From the IMG/VR virus record IMGVR_UViG_3300036780_000119, positions 1 to 64,000 of that record: 64,000 nt of DNA. One strand, 5' to 3'. This DNA is from a virus. The notes under the pieces were generated by a model. That model made no database searches, was not told the origin of the DNA, and saw only the letters and a list, made by a program, of their open reading frames with translations. The position numbers were made by a program, and so were the translations under genes. Numbering within the stretch: position 1 is the stretch's first letter; each line of letters starts with the position of its first letter. Of the stretch, positions 51,604 to 60,742 are shown one piece after another.

Positions 51604-54600
51604 CTAGTTGGGGCGGCCGATGCGGGCGCGGCGGCCGTCGTTGATGGCCATGGCGGTGAACGCCTGCCGGACGCGGGATTCCATCGCCGTGGCGGCCCAT
51701 TCGTCGGGGAACTGGGCGATGTAGGTGTTTGAGCCCGCGCCGGGGTGCCCGGCCCGGTGGAGCTGGCTGGCCGGCAGCACAACCTCGGGTTTGCCGGTCA
51801 GGTTCGCGGCCAGGGTGAGACCCGGCGGCAAGATGCCGCCGCGGTCATACCAGCCGTGCGAAAGCTCATGCGCCCAGGCGTTGTCCGGGCCGCCGTAGGT
51901 TGCCTTGATGTAGCCGAGACCCCACCGGATCTGTGTTTCGGGGTTGGTGAGGTAGTCCGCGCCGGCGGCGGCCATTTTCGACGCCGGGAGGGACTGCGGG
52001 ATACCGTATGCGCCGCTCGGGTTGGCCGCGTTCCACCGCCAGCCCGATTCGCGGGTCCACAGCAGGTCCAGCGCCGGCCACTGATCGGCCCAGCCCATCG
52101 TGGCGATCAGCCGTTTGGCGATCGACTGGGCCGGCCCGGTGGCCGCCACGGCACCGGGAATGCCAAACCCGGATGCCGCTGCGGTGGCGGCGGTTTTGAT
52201 GGCGGACTTCATCGCCGACACCATGGAGCTGGTCATGTCGCTGGTGAAGTTGTTCACCATGTTCGTCGCGTACTTGCCGTCCAGCACGTTTTTGTTGCCG
52301 GCCAGGACGAGGCCGCCGTCGGCGAAACCGGGGATGCTGCCGCGCAGGTGATCGACCAGGCCGGCCGAGACCATTTTCGCCGGGACGATCAGCTCACCCT
52401 TGGACACGCGGGCGAACACGTCATCGGCGGTCGCGGTCGTGCCGGCGTGCACGTAGGCCCCGCTGGCACCAGATACCGGCGTGGTGCCGCCCTGGGTGGC
52501 GTGCCCGCTTTCACCCTGGAAGTACGCGCCCTGCTGGTGGATCGAATACTGGCCTTTGCCGGTCATCGACAGGTAAAAACCCTCTTTGGGAGGGATTTTC
52601 TTGATGGCGCCGGTCAGGTTGTTGACATCGATTTTGGCCTGGCCGGCGGTCAGCCCGGTTTTCTCCAGGTCTTTAATCAGCTGGGCGCGGGCGCCACGCC
52701 CGGCGTCGGTGTTCTGCGTGTTGTTCCGGACATCGGTGTTGTAAGCCTCAAGTGCCTTGCTCAGGGTGCTGGTCTGGGTTTGCCCCTGATGCATTGAATC
52801 CCACAGCGCGGTCGCCGCGGTTTTGCTGATACCCAGTTTTTGCGCCAGCTGGGCGATCTGCTGCTGCACGTTCTGGATTTTCGAGCCGGTGGCGCTGAAC
52901 GGCTGATTGCGGAAGGTGTCCCACAGCACCTTCGCCTGGTAGTTGGTGGCACCCATTCCCTCGGCGAACGTCATGAATGCCTGCCGCGCTTCCCCCACAT
53001 TGTGCAGGGTGCCGATGAGGGTGTTGCCGACCCGTTTCGTCGCCGCCGCCACCTGGCTGCTGGCGAGGCTGTGATGGGCCATCGCCTCGGCGAAATTATT
53101 GAATGATGCCTGGCCGCCGTGTGCGATGAAAATCGCGGTGGACATGGCATTGGTGAGGGTGGTGCCAAGCGCCGTGGACAGCCGCTTGACGTCGCGGGCC
53201 AGCCCGGCCGCGTCGACGGTCAGCGTGGTCGTTGCCTTGTCGGTGCGGGCCAGCCCGGTGGCGGGTTTCCCGGCCCATTCGGCCAGCTGCTTGAAACTGT
53301 CGGCCGCGGGGTAGCCGCCCTGCTGGGCCAGTGCGTACAGTTCGGCGGTCGCGGACTTGCTGCCCTTCACCGACGGCAGCAGCGTCGCGACAAGCCCCTT
53401 GATGCCGTCGGTGAGCAGGTGGTAGCCCTTGGTGCCGTCCCCGGCGGCGCTGGCCAGGGTCATCAGGTTGTCCGCCTGGGTCTGGGCAGCGCCGATGGTC
53501 TGCTGGAACTGCATCCGGGCGGCGATGCTGGACGTGTTCAGCCCGTCCAGGGACACCTTGGTGGCCTTGGCTGCGGAGCCGCTGCCGGACATGTCCTTGT
53601 TCAGCGTCGCCAGCTGCTGGGCGAACTGGCTGAACCCGGTCTCACCGCCGGACACGGTTTTGAAGAACGCATCCCAGCCGCCGGTCACCTTAGCGATCGA
53701 GGACTGCTGCTGCAGCGTCGCGAAGGTGACCGCGTTGACGCTGTTGCCGAGCAGCCCCGCCTGGATACCGGCGGCTTTGTAGCCGTCCTTCAGGTTCTGG
53801 ACCTTGATCGCCATCGTGGCGACGGAGTCACCGGCCCGCACCCCGGCCAGGTTCATGATCGCCAGCGACTGGGAGTAGGTGTGCCCCTGGGTGATCAGGT
53901 TCCCGGTCTCGGTGAACAGGTTTTTCTGTTTCCCGAGCAGCTGACCGATTTCGGCGTTGTATTTGGAAATGTCGATGCGGGCGGCTTCGGCACCGGCGCC
54001 GGCGTGGCCGAAAATGGCGGTGAAGATGCCGCCGATGGCCTTGATCTGGCCCAGGCCGGGCCCCTGGGAACCCATGACGTGGCCGAGGTTCGCGAACGCA
54101 TGCCCGACACCCATGATCCAGTTCGGGACGCCCTGGGTGAAGAACTCGCCGAGCTGGGTCCAGAACCCGCCGGACTGCATCTGCTTGAGTTCGCTGCCAG
54201 AGGTGGTGGCCGCGATTTTGGTGTTGAGCTGGCCGATCGCGACGCCGATGTCGGTGATCGCGGTGGATGCCTGGTCGGTGTCGATCCGCTGGTTGATCGT
54301 GTCGATGAACTTCCGCGCCGCCGGGGTGCCCTGCGACGCCTGGTAGGTGAAGTAGCCGATCGCCGCGGACGCGGTGGCGATCCACCCCCACGGGCTGGTG
54401 ACGGCGAACTTGAGAAGGTTCTTGAAACTGGTCCCAGACTTGACCGCGTCAACCTGCTTGGCGCTGAGATAGCCGAGCCCCCGGCCCGCAGCCAGCAGCG
54501 GCGCGGACAGCACCTTGGACCACAGCCACAGGCCATGCAGGGCAAGAACGGTTTGCACGATCGGTGCTGGCAGTTCGGTGAACAGTTTCAGCAGTTCCGC

Positions 54601-56085
54601 GGCGCCCTGCACAATGTCCAGCAGGTAGTGGGCGATGCCCGGGTCTTCCTTGAGCAGGTTGCCCAGCGCCTGCCCCAGGGTGCCGACGATGTGGCCGAAC
54701 TGCTGCAGGTAGCCGACACCGGACTGGAGCAGCGAGCCGAACCCGCCTTGTGCCTTAACCCACAGGTCGATCTTGGCGATCCAGTCGTCAAAGACCGTGA
54801 CAACCTGCCGGGCGGTGCTGTTGAACGCGCCGGTGTTCGACTCGACCGCACGCAGCGCGCCGCCGTAGGCCTCGATGGTCTGCGGCGCCATCGCCTTGTT
54901 CAGGTTGTCGAACGAGCCGGTGATCGGCTTGAGGTGGGTGCCGAAGGAGTCGCCGACCTGGGTGAGCGCCATCCAGTGCGTGTACAGATCCTGGGTGCTG
55001 TTCACCATGGCGGTGATGCCGGCGGCTGCCGCCACGGTGGCCAGCCCGACGGACAGCATCGCTTCGGCGACGCCGTCCAGGGCGACGTGCCACAGCTTGA
55101 CCCCGCCGATGGTGCCGGTCAGCCAGCCGAACCGGCCACCCGCACCGCCGAGCACCCCGCGGCCCCCACCGCCGGCGGCGCCCCCGGCGGCGTTGGCTGC
55201 CAGGTTGGTGCTGATCGCGGCCCGGATCGCCGCCAGCCGGGCCAGCCCGGCAGCACCCAGGCTGGGCAGGATCGGCACCGTCACCGGCCGGTGGGTCGCG
55301 GCCACGAGCTGCGCCCAGGCGGCGACAAGGGACGGCTTGTTCAGGCTGGCACCCAGCGGGACCGTGCCGCCGGGCAGCAGGTGCAGGCCGGCCCGGAACG
55401 CTGCCTGCGCCCGCGCCAGCGACGTCTGATTCAGGCTGATGTTCAGCGGCAGCTGGCCGCCGTGGGCGATGCCGGTGGCGGCGCGGAACTGGGCGAGCGC
55501 CTGCGTCAGGGACGTCTGGTTCAGGTTCACATCCAGCGGGATGCTGCCGCCGTGGGCGATGCCGGTGGCGGCGCGGAACGCCGCCATGGCCCGCTGCAGG
55601 CTGGGGTAGTCGAAGTCCACGACCAGGGGCAGCCGGCCACCGGTCAGCAGCCCGGTGGCGGTGCGGAACTGGGCCGCGGCCTTGGCCAGCGACCCGGTGT
55701 TGAGGGCAAAGTTCAGGTCGATGGTGCCGCCGGGCAGCAGCCCGAGCGCGTCCCGCGCGGCGGCCTGCGCACGGGCGAGGGATGCCTTGTCGGTGTCGAA
55801 TTTGATCGGCACCGTCTGGCCGGCCAGCGGCCCGAGCGCGGCCTTGGCCTTGGCCGCCGACGCGGGGTCCACGTTGAACCGCAGCGGCACCGACTTGCCG
55901 GCCACCAGCGGCCCAAGCGCGGCCTGCGCTTTGGCCACGGAGTCTTTGTCGATGGTGAACTTGACCGGGACGCTCGTGTCGAGGGCGGCGAGCGCGGTTT
56001 TGAGGTCAGCCTGGGTTTCGGCGAGGAAACCCCGCATGTCCGGGAGGATTCCGACCCGGGCGGTGCCGACCAGGACTCCAGGCAT
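51604..56085 (-). CDS. tape measure protein with lytic transglycosylase domain
   Basis: 1493 residues. Residues 1-270 carry about eight repeats of a 30-residue unit (PVKFTIDKDSVAKAQAALGP, VPLRFNVDPASAAKAKAALG...). Ala/Gly-rich helices and hydrophobic patches (about 330-365, 530-580) follow. Residues about 1330-1400 form an SLT-like domain (LLWTRESGWRWNAANPSGAYGIPQ, QIRWGLGYIKATYG); Glu of RESGW is the likely catalyst. It sets tail length and helps peptidoglycan passage during DNA entry. Confidence 0.92.
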   Translation of the reverse strand: MPGVLVGTARVGILPDMRGFLAETQADLKTALAALDTSVPVKFTIDKDSVAKAQAALGPLVAGKSVPLRFNVDPASAAKAKAALGPLAGQTVPIKFDTDKASLARAQAAARDALGLLPGGTIDLNFALNTGSLAKAAAQFRTATGLLTGGRLPLVVDFDYPSLQRAMAAFRAATGIAHGGSIPLDVNLNQTSLTQALAQFRAATGIAHGGQLPLNISLNQTSLARAQAAFRAGLHLLPGGTVPLGASLNKPSLVAAWAQLVAATHRPVTVPILPSLGAAGLARLAAIRAAISTNLAANAAGGAAGGGGRGVLGGAGGRFGWLTGTIGGVKLWHVALDGVAEAMLSVGLATVAAAAGITAMVNSTQDLYTHWMALTQVGDSFGTHLKPITGSFDNLNKAMAPQTIEAYGGALRAVESNTGAFNSTARQVVTVFDDWIAKIDLWVKAQGGFGSLLQSGVGYLQQFGHIVGTLGQALGNLLKEDPGIAHYLLDIVQGAAELLKLFTELPAPIVQTVLALHGLWLWSKVLSAPLLAAGRGLGYLSAKQVDAVKSGTSFKNLLKFAVTSPWGWIATASAAIGYFTYQASQGTPAARKFIDTINQRIDTDQASTAITDIGVAIGQLNTKIAATTSGSELKQMQSGGFWTQLGEFFTQGVPNWIMGVGHAFANLGHVMGSQGPGLGQIKAIGGIFTAIFGHAGAGAEAARIDISKYNAEIGQLLGKQKNLFTETGNLITQGHTYSQSLAIMNLAGVRAGDSVATMAIKVQNLKDGYKAAGIQAGLLGNSVNAVTFATLQQQSSIAKVTGGWDAFFKTVSGGETGFSQFAQQLATLNKDMSGSGSAAKATKVSLDGLNTSSIAARMQFQQTIGAAQTQADNLMTLASAAGDGTKGYHLLTDGIKGLVATLLPSVKGSKSATAELYALAQQGGYPAADSFKQLAEWAGKPATGLARTDKATTTLTVDAAGLARDVKRLSTALGTTLTNAMSTAIFIAHGGQASFNNFAEAMAHHSLASSQVAAATKRVGNTLIGTLHNVGEARQAFMTFAEGMGATNYQAKVLWDTFRNQPFSATGSKIQNVQQQIAQLAQKLGISKTAATALWDSMHQGQTQTSTLSKALEAYNTDVRNNTQNTDAGRGARAQLIKDLEKTGLTAGQAKIDVNNLTGAIKKIPPKEGFYLSMTGKGQYSIHQQGAYFQGESGHATQGGTTPVSGASGAYVHAGTTATADDVFARVSKGELIVPAKMVSAGLVDHLRGSIPGFADGGLVLAGNKNVLDGKYATNMVNNFTSDMTSSMVSAMKSAIKTAATAAASGFGIPGAVAATGPAQSIAKRLIATMGWADQWPALDLLWTRESGWRWNAANPSGAYGIPQSLPASKMAAAGADYLTNPETQIRWGLGYIKATYGGPDNAWAHELSHGWYDRGGILPPGLTLAANLTGKPEVVLPASQLHRAGHPGAGSNTYIAQFPDEWAATAMESRVRQAFTAMAINDGRRARIGRPN

Positions 56086-56155
56086 GGCGTGACCTCCCTC
56101 ACCGGGGCTCGTGGAGGTACGCTGACGTCAGCCGTCAAGAGGGGGAAGGATTTAC

Positions 56156-56524
56156 ATGAGCATGCGCAGAACACGCGCCGCCGTGGTGGTGTGCGCGGTA
56201 GCCGCCGCGGTGGCCGGGTGTGCCGCATCCGGGCAGACGCCGGTGCAGCGTAATATCGCCGCGCACCCGGCGGTGGCCTGTCCGGTGATCGCCGCGCAGG
56301 TGCGGGCGCTGAACCGGTACAGCAGTTTCCCCGGGCCGGTGGGTGACCCGGGCGCGGGGGAGCGGGAACTGGCCGGCGAGTTCGGCAACGTCAGCTCGGG
56401 GGCGGGCCGGCTCGCCGCCGCCGAAGTGACCTTCGCCAGCGACGTTTCGTCCCTGCCCGCCGGCACGCCCGGGTATAACAGCACCGTGGCCGGTGACGTG
56501 GCCGCTCTCGCCCGCCTCTGCTAG
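56156..56524 (+). CDS. lipoprotein encoded against the late operon
   Basis: 122 residues. The signal peptide ends in lipobox VAGC (Cys about 22). Strong ribosome site (GGGGGAAGGA). It is the only rightward gene in the 28-kb leftward structural operon, in the gap between tape measure and chaperone, so it must have its own promoter (TACGCT at 56119 and the palindrome CTGACGTCAG nearby). Candidate superinfection-exclusion lipoprotein expressed in the lysogen. Confidence 0.6.
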   Translation: MSMRRTRAAVVVCAVAAAVAGCAASGQTPVQRNIAAHPAVACPVIAAQVRALNRYSSFPGPVGDPGAGERELAGEFGNVSSGAGRLAAAEVTFASDVSSLPAGTPGYNSTVAGDVAALARLC

Positions 56525-57350
56525 CTGCCGCCCTCGCCGTGAATCAGGTGCAGCGGCGGGTCCTGCCCGGTCAGCTGCCGGTAGGCGGCAACGGTCAGCA
56601 CCTTGCGTGGCCTGCCGGTCACACCCGGCCGGATGATCGGGTCGGGCCGGGGGACGCGGGTGCTGCTGCCACTGTTCACCGTCGAATACAGCCAGACCAG
56701 TTCCCGCATCGTGTCCACCGCCGCGGCGAGCAGCATCTGATCATGGGACCAGGGCCGCGCCGCCGGGTCTGCGTCCCCCGCCGCCTGGGCGGTGGCTTCG
56801 GGGATCTCGGTGCGGATCGCGGTCATCGTCGCCGACTCCGCGGGCAGATGCTGCACGAGCCGGCCCAGTTTCCGCCACGACAGGCGGCTGCCGGGCCGCC
56901 ACAGGTCCAGCAGGTCCAGGTGGTAGTAGCGGTGCAGGTCGGCCTCTACTGCCCCGCCGTGCTCGTGGACGAGCCAGGCGAGGCGGCGGATTCCCCCTCA
57001 TCCACCCCGGAATGCTCCTGCCAGGACTGCCACAGCTTGTTGTAGCCGCCGGTGCTGAGCCGGACCGCGGTGAACTTCTCCCACTGGCCGGCCAGGCCGG
57101 CTTTCAGCAGGTCGTGGATGGTGGCCTGCGCCGACATGACACCGTCGGGGCCTTCGCCGACATGCCAGTCCAGGTCGGCCATGTGCGGCATCTCGAACCG
57201 GTGGCCGCCGAGAGTGAAAACGAACGGCTCCCGCAGCGCCTCCGCCTGCCAGATGTCCAGGTCAAGCGCCACCGGCAGCCCGTTTCTCTTGTTTTCCAGT
57301 GGCGTGCCGTGGTTCTGCGGGCTGCGGGCCCTGGCGGATGTTCCTGCCAT
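56521..57350 (-). CDS. tail assembly chaperone, -1 frameshift fusion product
   Basis: Read from 57350; at GGGGGAA (minus strand, 56991-56997) a -1 slip moves into the frame IRRLAWLVHEHGGAVEADLHRYY, continuing to 56521 (SWRKLGRLVQHLPAESATM, LTGQDPPLHLIHGEGGS). That is the usual downstream part of siphovirus G/GT-type chaperones. The frame has no good independent start. The short product ends at 56946. The fusion helps assemble tail tube on the tape measure. Confidence 0.75.
56946..57350 (-). CDS. tail assembly chaperone, short product
   Basis: 134 residues: PVALDLDIWQAEALREPFVFTLGGHRFEMPHMADLDWH, then a helical part ending STSTAGQ. Placed between major tail protein and tape measure, the standard position. 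The zero-frame product of the frameshift pair. Confidence 0.8.
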   Translation of the reverse strand: MAGTSARARSPQNHGTPLENKRNGLPVALDLDIWQAEALREPFVFTLGGHRFEMPHMADLDWHVGEGPDGVMSAQATIHDLLKAGLAGQWEKFTAVRLSTGGYNKLWQSWQEHSGVDEGESAASPGSSTSTAGQ

Positions 57351-57364
57351 AGGTCAGGCCTCTC

Positions 57365-57961
57365 TCAGGAGTTGGTCGCGGCCGGGGTGACCGGCGCGTT
57401 GTCGAGCCGGTAGCAGGTGACCCCGGCGTTGTCGGGGTAGCAGGTCAGGGTGCAGTCGAACTTGGCGACGTCGTTCTGGCTGTAGGCCACGTTCGCCCGG
57501 GTGGTGACCTCACCGACCGGGACGTAGAACTGCTGGAGGGTGGGCCCGTCGGCGAGCCGGAACAGCCACGCCCGCCGGTCAGGCACCGGCGTTGGCGAGT
57601 CCGCGACAGTGCGCAGCCCGGTGGTGCGGGTCAGCGACGACAGCGGCACCCGGAACATGACCGACTGGCAAATGTCCCGTTCGGCTTCGAGCATGACCAC
57701 CTGGAACGTTTTCGCCTGCTCCGTGTACAAAACACGAAAGGGTGTCAGAATGCCAATGGCCATGACATTCGTGGTGGTTTCGGAAAAGCCTTCGGTGATG
57801 CCGGTCTGGTCACATGCGCCGACCGGGATCCACGACGCCGACGGGACGGTGGACGGGTCAGCGGGCGCGCCGGGCGGATCCCCGGCATAGTCCACGGTGA
57901 ATGCGACAGCATTGCCCGCGTTGAGGGTAAGCGCCTCGTCACGGTCGACAACGAACGTCAT
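57365..57961 (-). CDS. major tail (tube) protein
   Basis: 198 residues. TLNAGNAVAFTVDY, DQTGITEGFSETTTNVMAIGIL and TLTCYPDNAGVTCYRLDNAPV; a beta-rich protein directly upstream of the chaperone gene, as in other actinophages. Forms the tail tube. Confidence 0.75.
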   Translation of the reverse strand: MTFVVDRDEALTLNAGNAVAFTVDYAGDPPGAPADPSTVPSASWIPVGACDQTGITEGFSETTTNVMAIGILTPFRVLYTEQAKTFQVVMLEAERDICQSVMFRVPLSSLTRTTGLRTVADSPTPVPDRRAWLFRLADGPTLQQFYVPVGEVTTRANVAYSQNDVAKFDCTLTCYPDNAGVTCYRLDNAPVTPAATNS

Positions 57962-57979
57962 AATGGATCGCCTTTCCTG

Positions 57980-58408
57980 TTATGCGGGCGCTGGGTGCAG
58001 ATAGATTTCGTAGGTGGCGGTGCTGCGGCGCACATCCAGGTCCTGGTAGGTCATCCAGCCGGGGCCTTTGATGGTGTTGACCAGGCCGATGACGGCACCG
58101 CCGGTTACCGCGCCGGTCAGGTAGCGGGTGAGCAGAAGGTGGGCCTGCCGGCCCAGCAGCGACGCGCCGATCCGGTCGGCGGCGAACGCGTCCACGTCCA
58201 CGATGGGCCGGTCGAGGATGCCTTCGAGGTCGCTGCCGCTGCTGCGGGCGACCGCCACGAGAGGCACCGCACTGGCCAGGCCGGCGGGGGTTTCAGTGCA
58301 GGTGCGGACCGTGGCCGCGTACCGGGTGGTGAACTGGGCGGCCAGCCACGGCACCAGCACGGCCTCGATGTCGGGGAACAGCGCCGGCGCGGGAACCGGG
58401 GTGGTCAA
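57980..58408 (-). CDS. tail terminator protein
   Basis: 142 residues. FPDIEAVLVPWLAAQF, VAVARSSGSD, DRPIVDVDAFA and YQDLDVRRSTATYEIYLHP fit the minor tail or terminator family located before the tube protein; it caps the tail end that joins the head. Confidence 0.7.
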   Translation of the reverse strand: MTTPVPAPALFPDIEAVLVPWLAAQFTTRYAATVRTCTETPAGLASAVPLVAVARSSGSDLEGILDRPIVDVDAFAADRIGASLLGRQAHLLLTRYLTGAVTGGAVIGLVNTIKGPGWMTYQDLDVRRSTATYEIYLHPAPA

Positions 58409-58758
58409 GCCGCGCCCCCGGCCGCCTGGAGCAGGGCAATGAGCAGCGTGTGATACCGCTGAATGTTTTTGTTGCCGTACTCGATGAACAGCGCTTCGGG
58501 GGCGTCGTTTTCCACCGTGGCCCAGGCCCGGTCGCTCAGCACGCGTGCGCCCGGCATCCCGGACAGGCCGTGATGCAGCCGGAACGATTCCTTGTAGCGG
58601 CCCCTGTGCGGGTCGTCGCCGCCGCCGACGGGTGCCTGCGCGATGGCCTGCGCCATGACAGCTTCCATGCGGCGCACCATGTCGGCTTCCATGTCGGGGG
58701 TGCGGAGCAGTTCACCGACTGCGGCCTTGTCGAAATCGATGGACGTGACCTTGGCCAT
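58405..58758 (-). CDS. head-tail connector (HK97 gp10-like)
   Basis: 117 residues from the ATG at 58758. ATVENDAPEALFIEYGNKNIQRYHTLLIAL is the gp10-like pattern (EyGT region). Overlaps the terminator gene by four bases. Part of the neck. Confidence 0.65.
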   Translation of the reverse strand: MAKVTSIDFDKAAVGELLRTPDMEADMVRRMEAVMAQAIAQAPVGGGDDPHRGRYKESFRLHHGLSGMPGARVLSDRAWATVENDAPEALFIEYGNKNIQRYHTLLIALLQAAGGAA

Positions 58759-58775
58759 GGAAAACGCACCCCCGG

Positions 58776-59165
58776 TCAGCCGGTGATTTTGATCAGTTCC
58801 ACTTGCACGCATGCGGCGACGCCGGTGAAAGGTGACGTGTAGCTGCCGGGGACGCCGGCGACGCGCCACGTTTCGCCGCCGATCAGCACCTCATCGAGAT
58901 CCCCAACCGGGGTGCCGGGCGGCAGGAACATCGTGTAACCGGCCGCGATGATGACTTCGCCTTGCAGTTCCTCAGCGAACGAGGAGCCGCGGGTGGCGCG
59001 GGGCGCGAGTTTCATCTGCAGCGGCACCAGGACGGCCTGCACCTGGAAGGAGGTTGTGACCGTGTACACGTCGTTGCCGAGGTCGTCGGTGCCGGTGACG
59101 CCGCGCCGCTGGATGGTGACCGGGGTGCCGCCGGGCCAGTTGGAGGTGAGCGCGGGTGTGCTCAC
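58776..59165 (-). CDS. head-tail stopper protein
   Basis: 129 residues from a GTG. GGTPVTIQRRGVTGTDDLGNDVYTVTTSFQV, FLPPGTPVGDLDEVLIGGETWRVAGVPG is the stopper or head closure pattern, with a beta barrel. Lies in connector order. Confidence 0.7.
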   Translation of the reverse strand: MSTPALTSNWPGGTPVTIQRRGVTGTDDLGNDVYTVTTSFQVQAVLVPLQMKLAPRATRGSSFAEELQGEVIIAAGYTMFLPPGTPVGDLDEVLIGGETWRVAGVPGSYTSPFTGVAACVQVELIKITG

Positions 59166-59168
59166 CTG

Positions 59169-59780
59169 TCAGGCCCTCCGCCACAGCGACACCGGTTGCG
59201 CGGCCGGGGACGTGTGCAGCGACCAGCCCGCAGGAGGGTCTAGTGGCTCCAGCCCGCATGCCCGCGCCACTGCGAGCCGCCGGGCCCGGTCCCAGGTGGT
59301 GACACCTATCCAGGTCGCCGCCTCGCACGGGTACGGGCTGACCGGCCAGTCGAGTGCCAGCACGCCACCGGGGCGCACCGCTCCGGCGAGAGCAGCGGTG
59401 ATGCGGGCGCCGTCGTCCCAGCTGTGATGGATCAGGACCGCCAGGCATATGGCCGCATCCACCTCGAACCCGGCGAGCGCGGTGCCCTGGGTGAGGGCAA
59501 CCGGAATGTGGGGTGCCCGGCGGGTCAGTTCGCGGAGCATTCTCGCGGACGCGTCGGCGGCGGTCACGTCGTAGCCGAGCGCGGCGAGGGGGATGGTTAC
59601 CCGGCCGTCGCCGCAGCCGAAGTCGATCACGCTCCAGTCAGCGGGGAGCAGCTTCGCGAGATGGCGTGCCTGGGCGGCACCGGACGCCCAGTAGGCGTCC
59701 TCAGAGACGTGTTCCCGGGTGGGGTGGATGCACGCCAGGTCCGCTTCGTCCCACGCCTGGATGACCGACTGGAAGGTCAC
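59169..59780 (-). CDS. class I SAM-dependent methyltransferase in the head operon
   Basis: 203 residues. VIDFGCGDGRVTIPLAALGYDVTAADAS is motif I with the acidic loop; AICLAVLIHHSWDD and RPGGVLALDWP are motifs IV-VI. Overlaps the glycosyltransferase start. Being inserted among connector genes, it likely modifies a virion protein or its glycan late in infection. Confidence 0.75.
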   Translation of the reverse strand: MTFQSVIQAWDEADLACIHPTREHVSEDAYWASGAAQARHLAKLLPADWSVIDFGCGDGRVTIPLAALGYDVTAADASARMLRELTRRAPHIPVALTQGTALAGFEVDAAICLAVLIHHSWDDGARITAALAGAVRPGGVLALDWPVSPYPCEAATWIGVTTWDRARRLAVARACGLEPLDPPAGWSLHTSPAAQPVSLWRRA

Positions 59781-60742
59781 GGCGCGAGCGCCTCAACGGC
59801 GCGGCACCACGCCTCCAGTTCCCCGGCCGGGTCGAGTTCGGCGTACCGTTTCTGCGCCGCCTCGGAGGCTTTGAGCCACGCAGCGGGTTTGGCCAGCCGC
59901 CGGATCTGGGTGACCCATTCGGCTGGGTTGTCCCGGCTGGCCCAGATGGCCGCGCCGCCGAGGTTCTCCACCAGGGCGCCTTCGGCCTGGTGGGCGATGA
60001 CGGGGATGCCCGAGCACATGGCTTCGGTGGCGACGCGGCCCCAGCTTTCGTAGTTTGAGGGGACCATGAGGATGCGGGTGCGGGCATACACGTCGTCACG
60101 CATCAGGCGGCCGTCCATGCAGTCCAGGACGGTCACGTTCGGCGGCACCACGGGGGGGATGACCTGCTCGCCGTAGGAGCCTTTGACGGCGAGGAACCCG
60201 GTGCCCGGCATCTGCCGGGCAACCTCCCAGAACAGTGGGGCGCCTTTGCCGGGGGTGAGGTTGATCTGGGTGACCAGGGTGCCCGGGGTGGTCTGGTAGG
60301 TGCCGGCGTCGACCGGTGGCCGCACCAGGACGGTGGTGCCGGCCCAGGAAAGCTGGCTGGCCATCCATTCGCTGTTCACCACGGCGAGGGCCGGGCTGGC
60401 GGCCGGCAGCAGTTCGGCGTCGCGGCGGGTGTTGTGCAGCACCAGCACCAGCGGGACGCCGTAGCCGCGGGCCAGGTCGGCAACCGGGACGGTGTTGTTC
60501 AGGTGGGTGACGTACACGTCGGGGCGCGGCCCGGCCGGGATGCTGCCCGGTGGCAGCACCCGCACCCCGTCCAGGGTCCACGGGTCTGGGTGGGCGGGCA
60601 CCGGCTGGCTCAGCCGCACCTCCACCCGGTGGCCCCGGGCCGCGAGGGCGGCGAGCATCGGCGCCAGCATCCATTCCGCGCCGGCGTTGGTGGCCGGCGG
60701 GAACCCGTGCACCTGCGCAACCACATGCAGCCGCCGGGTCAC
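59777..60742 (-). CDS. GT4-type glycosyltransferase in the head operon
   Basis: 321 residues. HVVAQVHGFPPATNAGAEWMLAPMLAALAARGHRVEV (N-terminal GT-B domain), INLTPGKGAPLFWEVAR, and VPSNYESWGRVATEAMCSGIPVIAHQAEG (the EX7E-type donor site) are GT4 features. Coupled both to the methyltransferase and to the connector upstream (GTGA overlap). Probably glycosylates capsid or tail. Confidence 0.82.
   Translation of the reverse strand: MTRRLHVVAQVHGFPPATNAGAEWMLAPMLAALAARGHRVEVRLSQPVPAHPDPWTLDGVRVLPPGSIPAGPRPDVYVTHLNNTVPVADLARGYGVPLVLVLHNTRRDAELLPAASPALAVVNSEWMASQLSWAGTTVLVRPPVDAGTYQTTPGTLVTQINLTPGKGAPLFWEVARQMPGTGFLAVKGSYGEQVIPPVVPPNVTVLDCMDGRLMRDDVYARTRILMVPSNYESWGRVATEAMCSGIPVIAHQAEGALVENLGGAAIWASRDNPAEWVTQIRRLAKPAAWLKASEAAQKRYAELDPAGELEAWCRAVEALAP

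Noticed and set aside
52008-56253. Long rightward frame opposite the tape measure
   Set aside because: Gly/Arg-rich antisense shadow of a high-GC gene; the minus strand encodes a clear tape measure.
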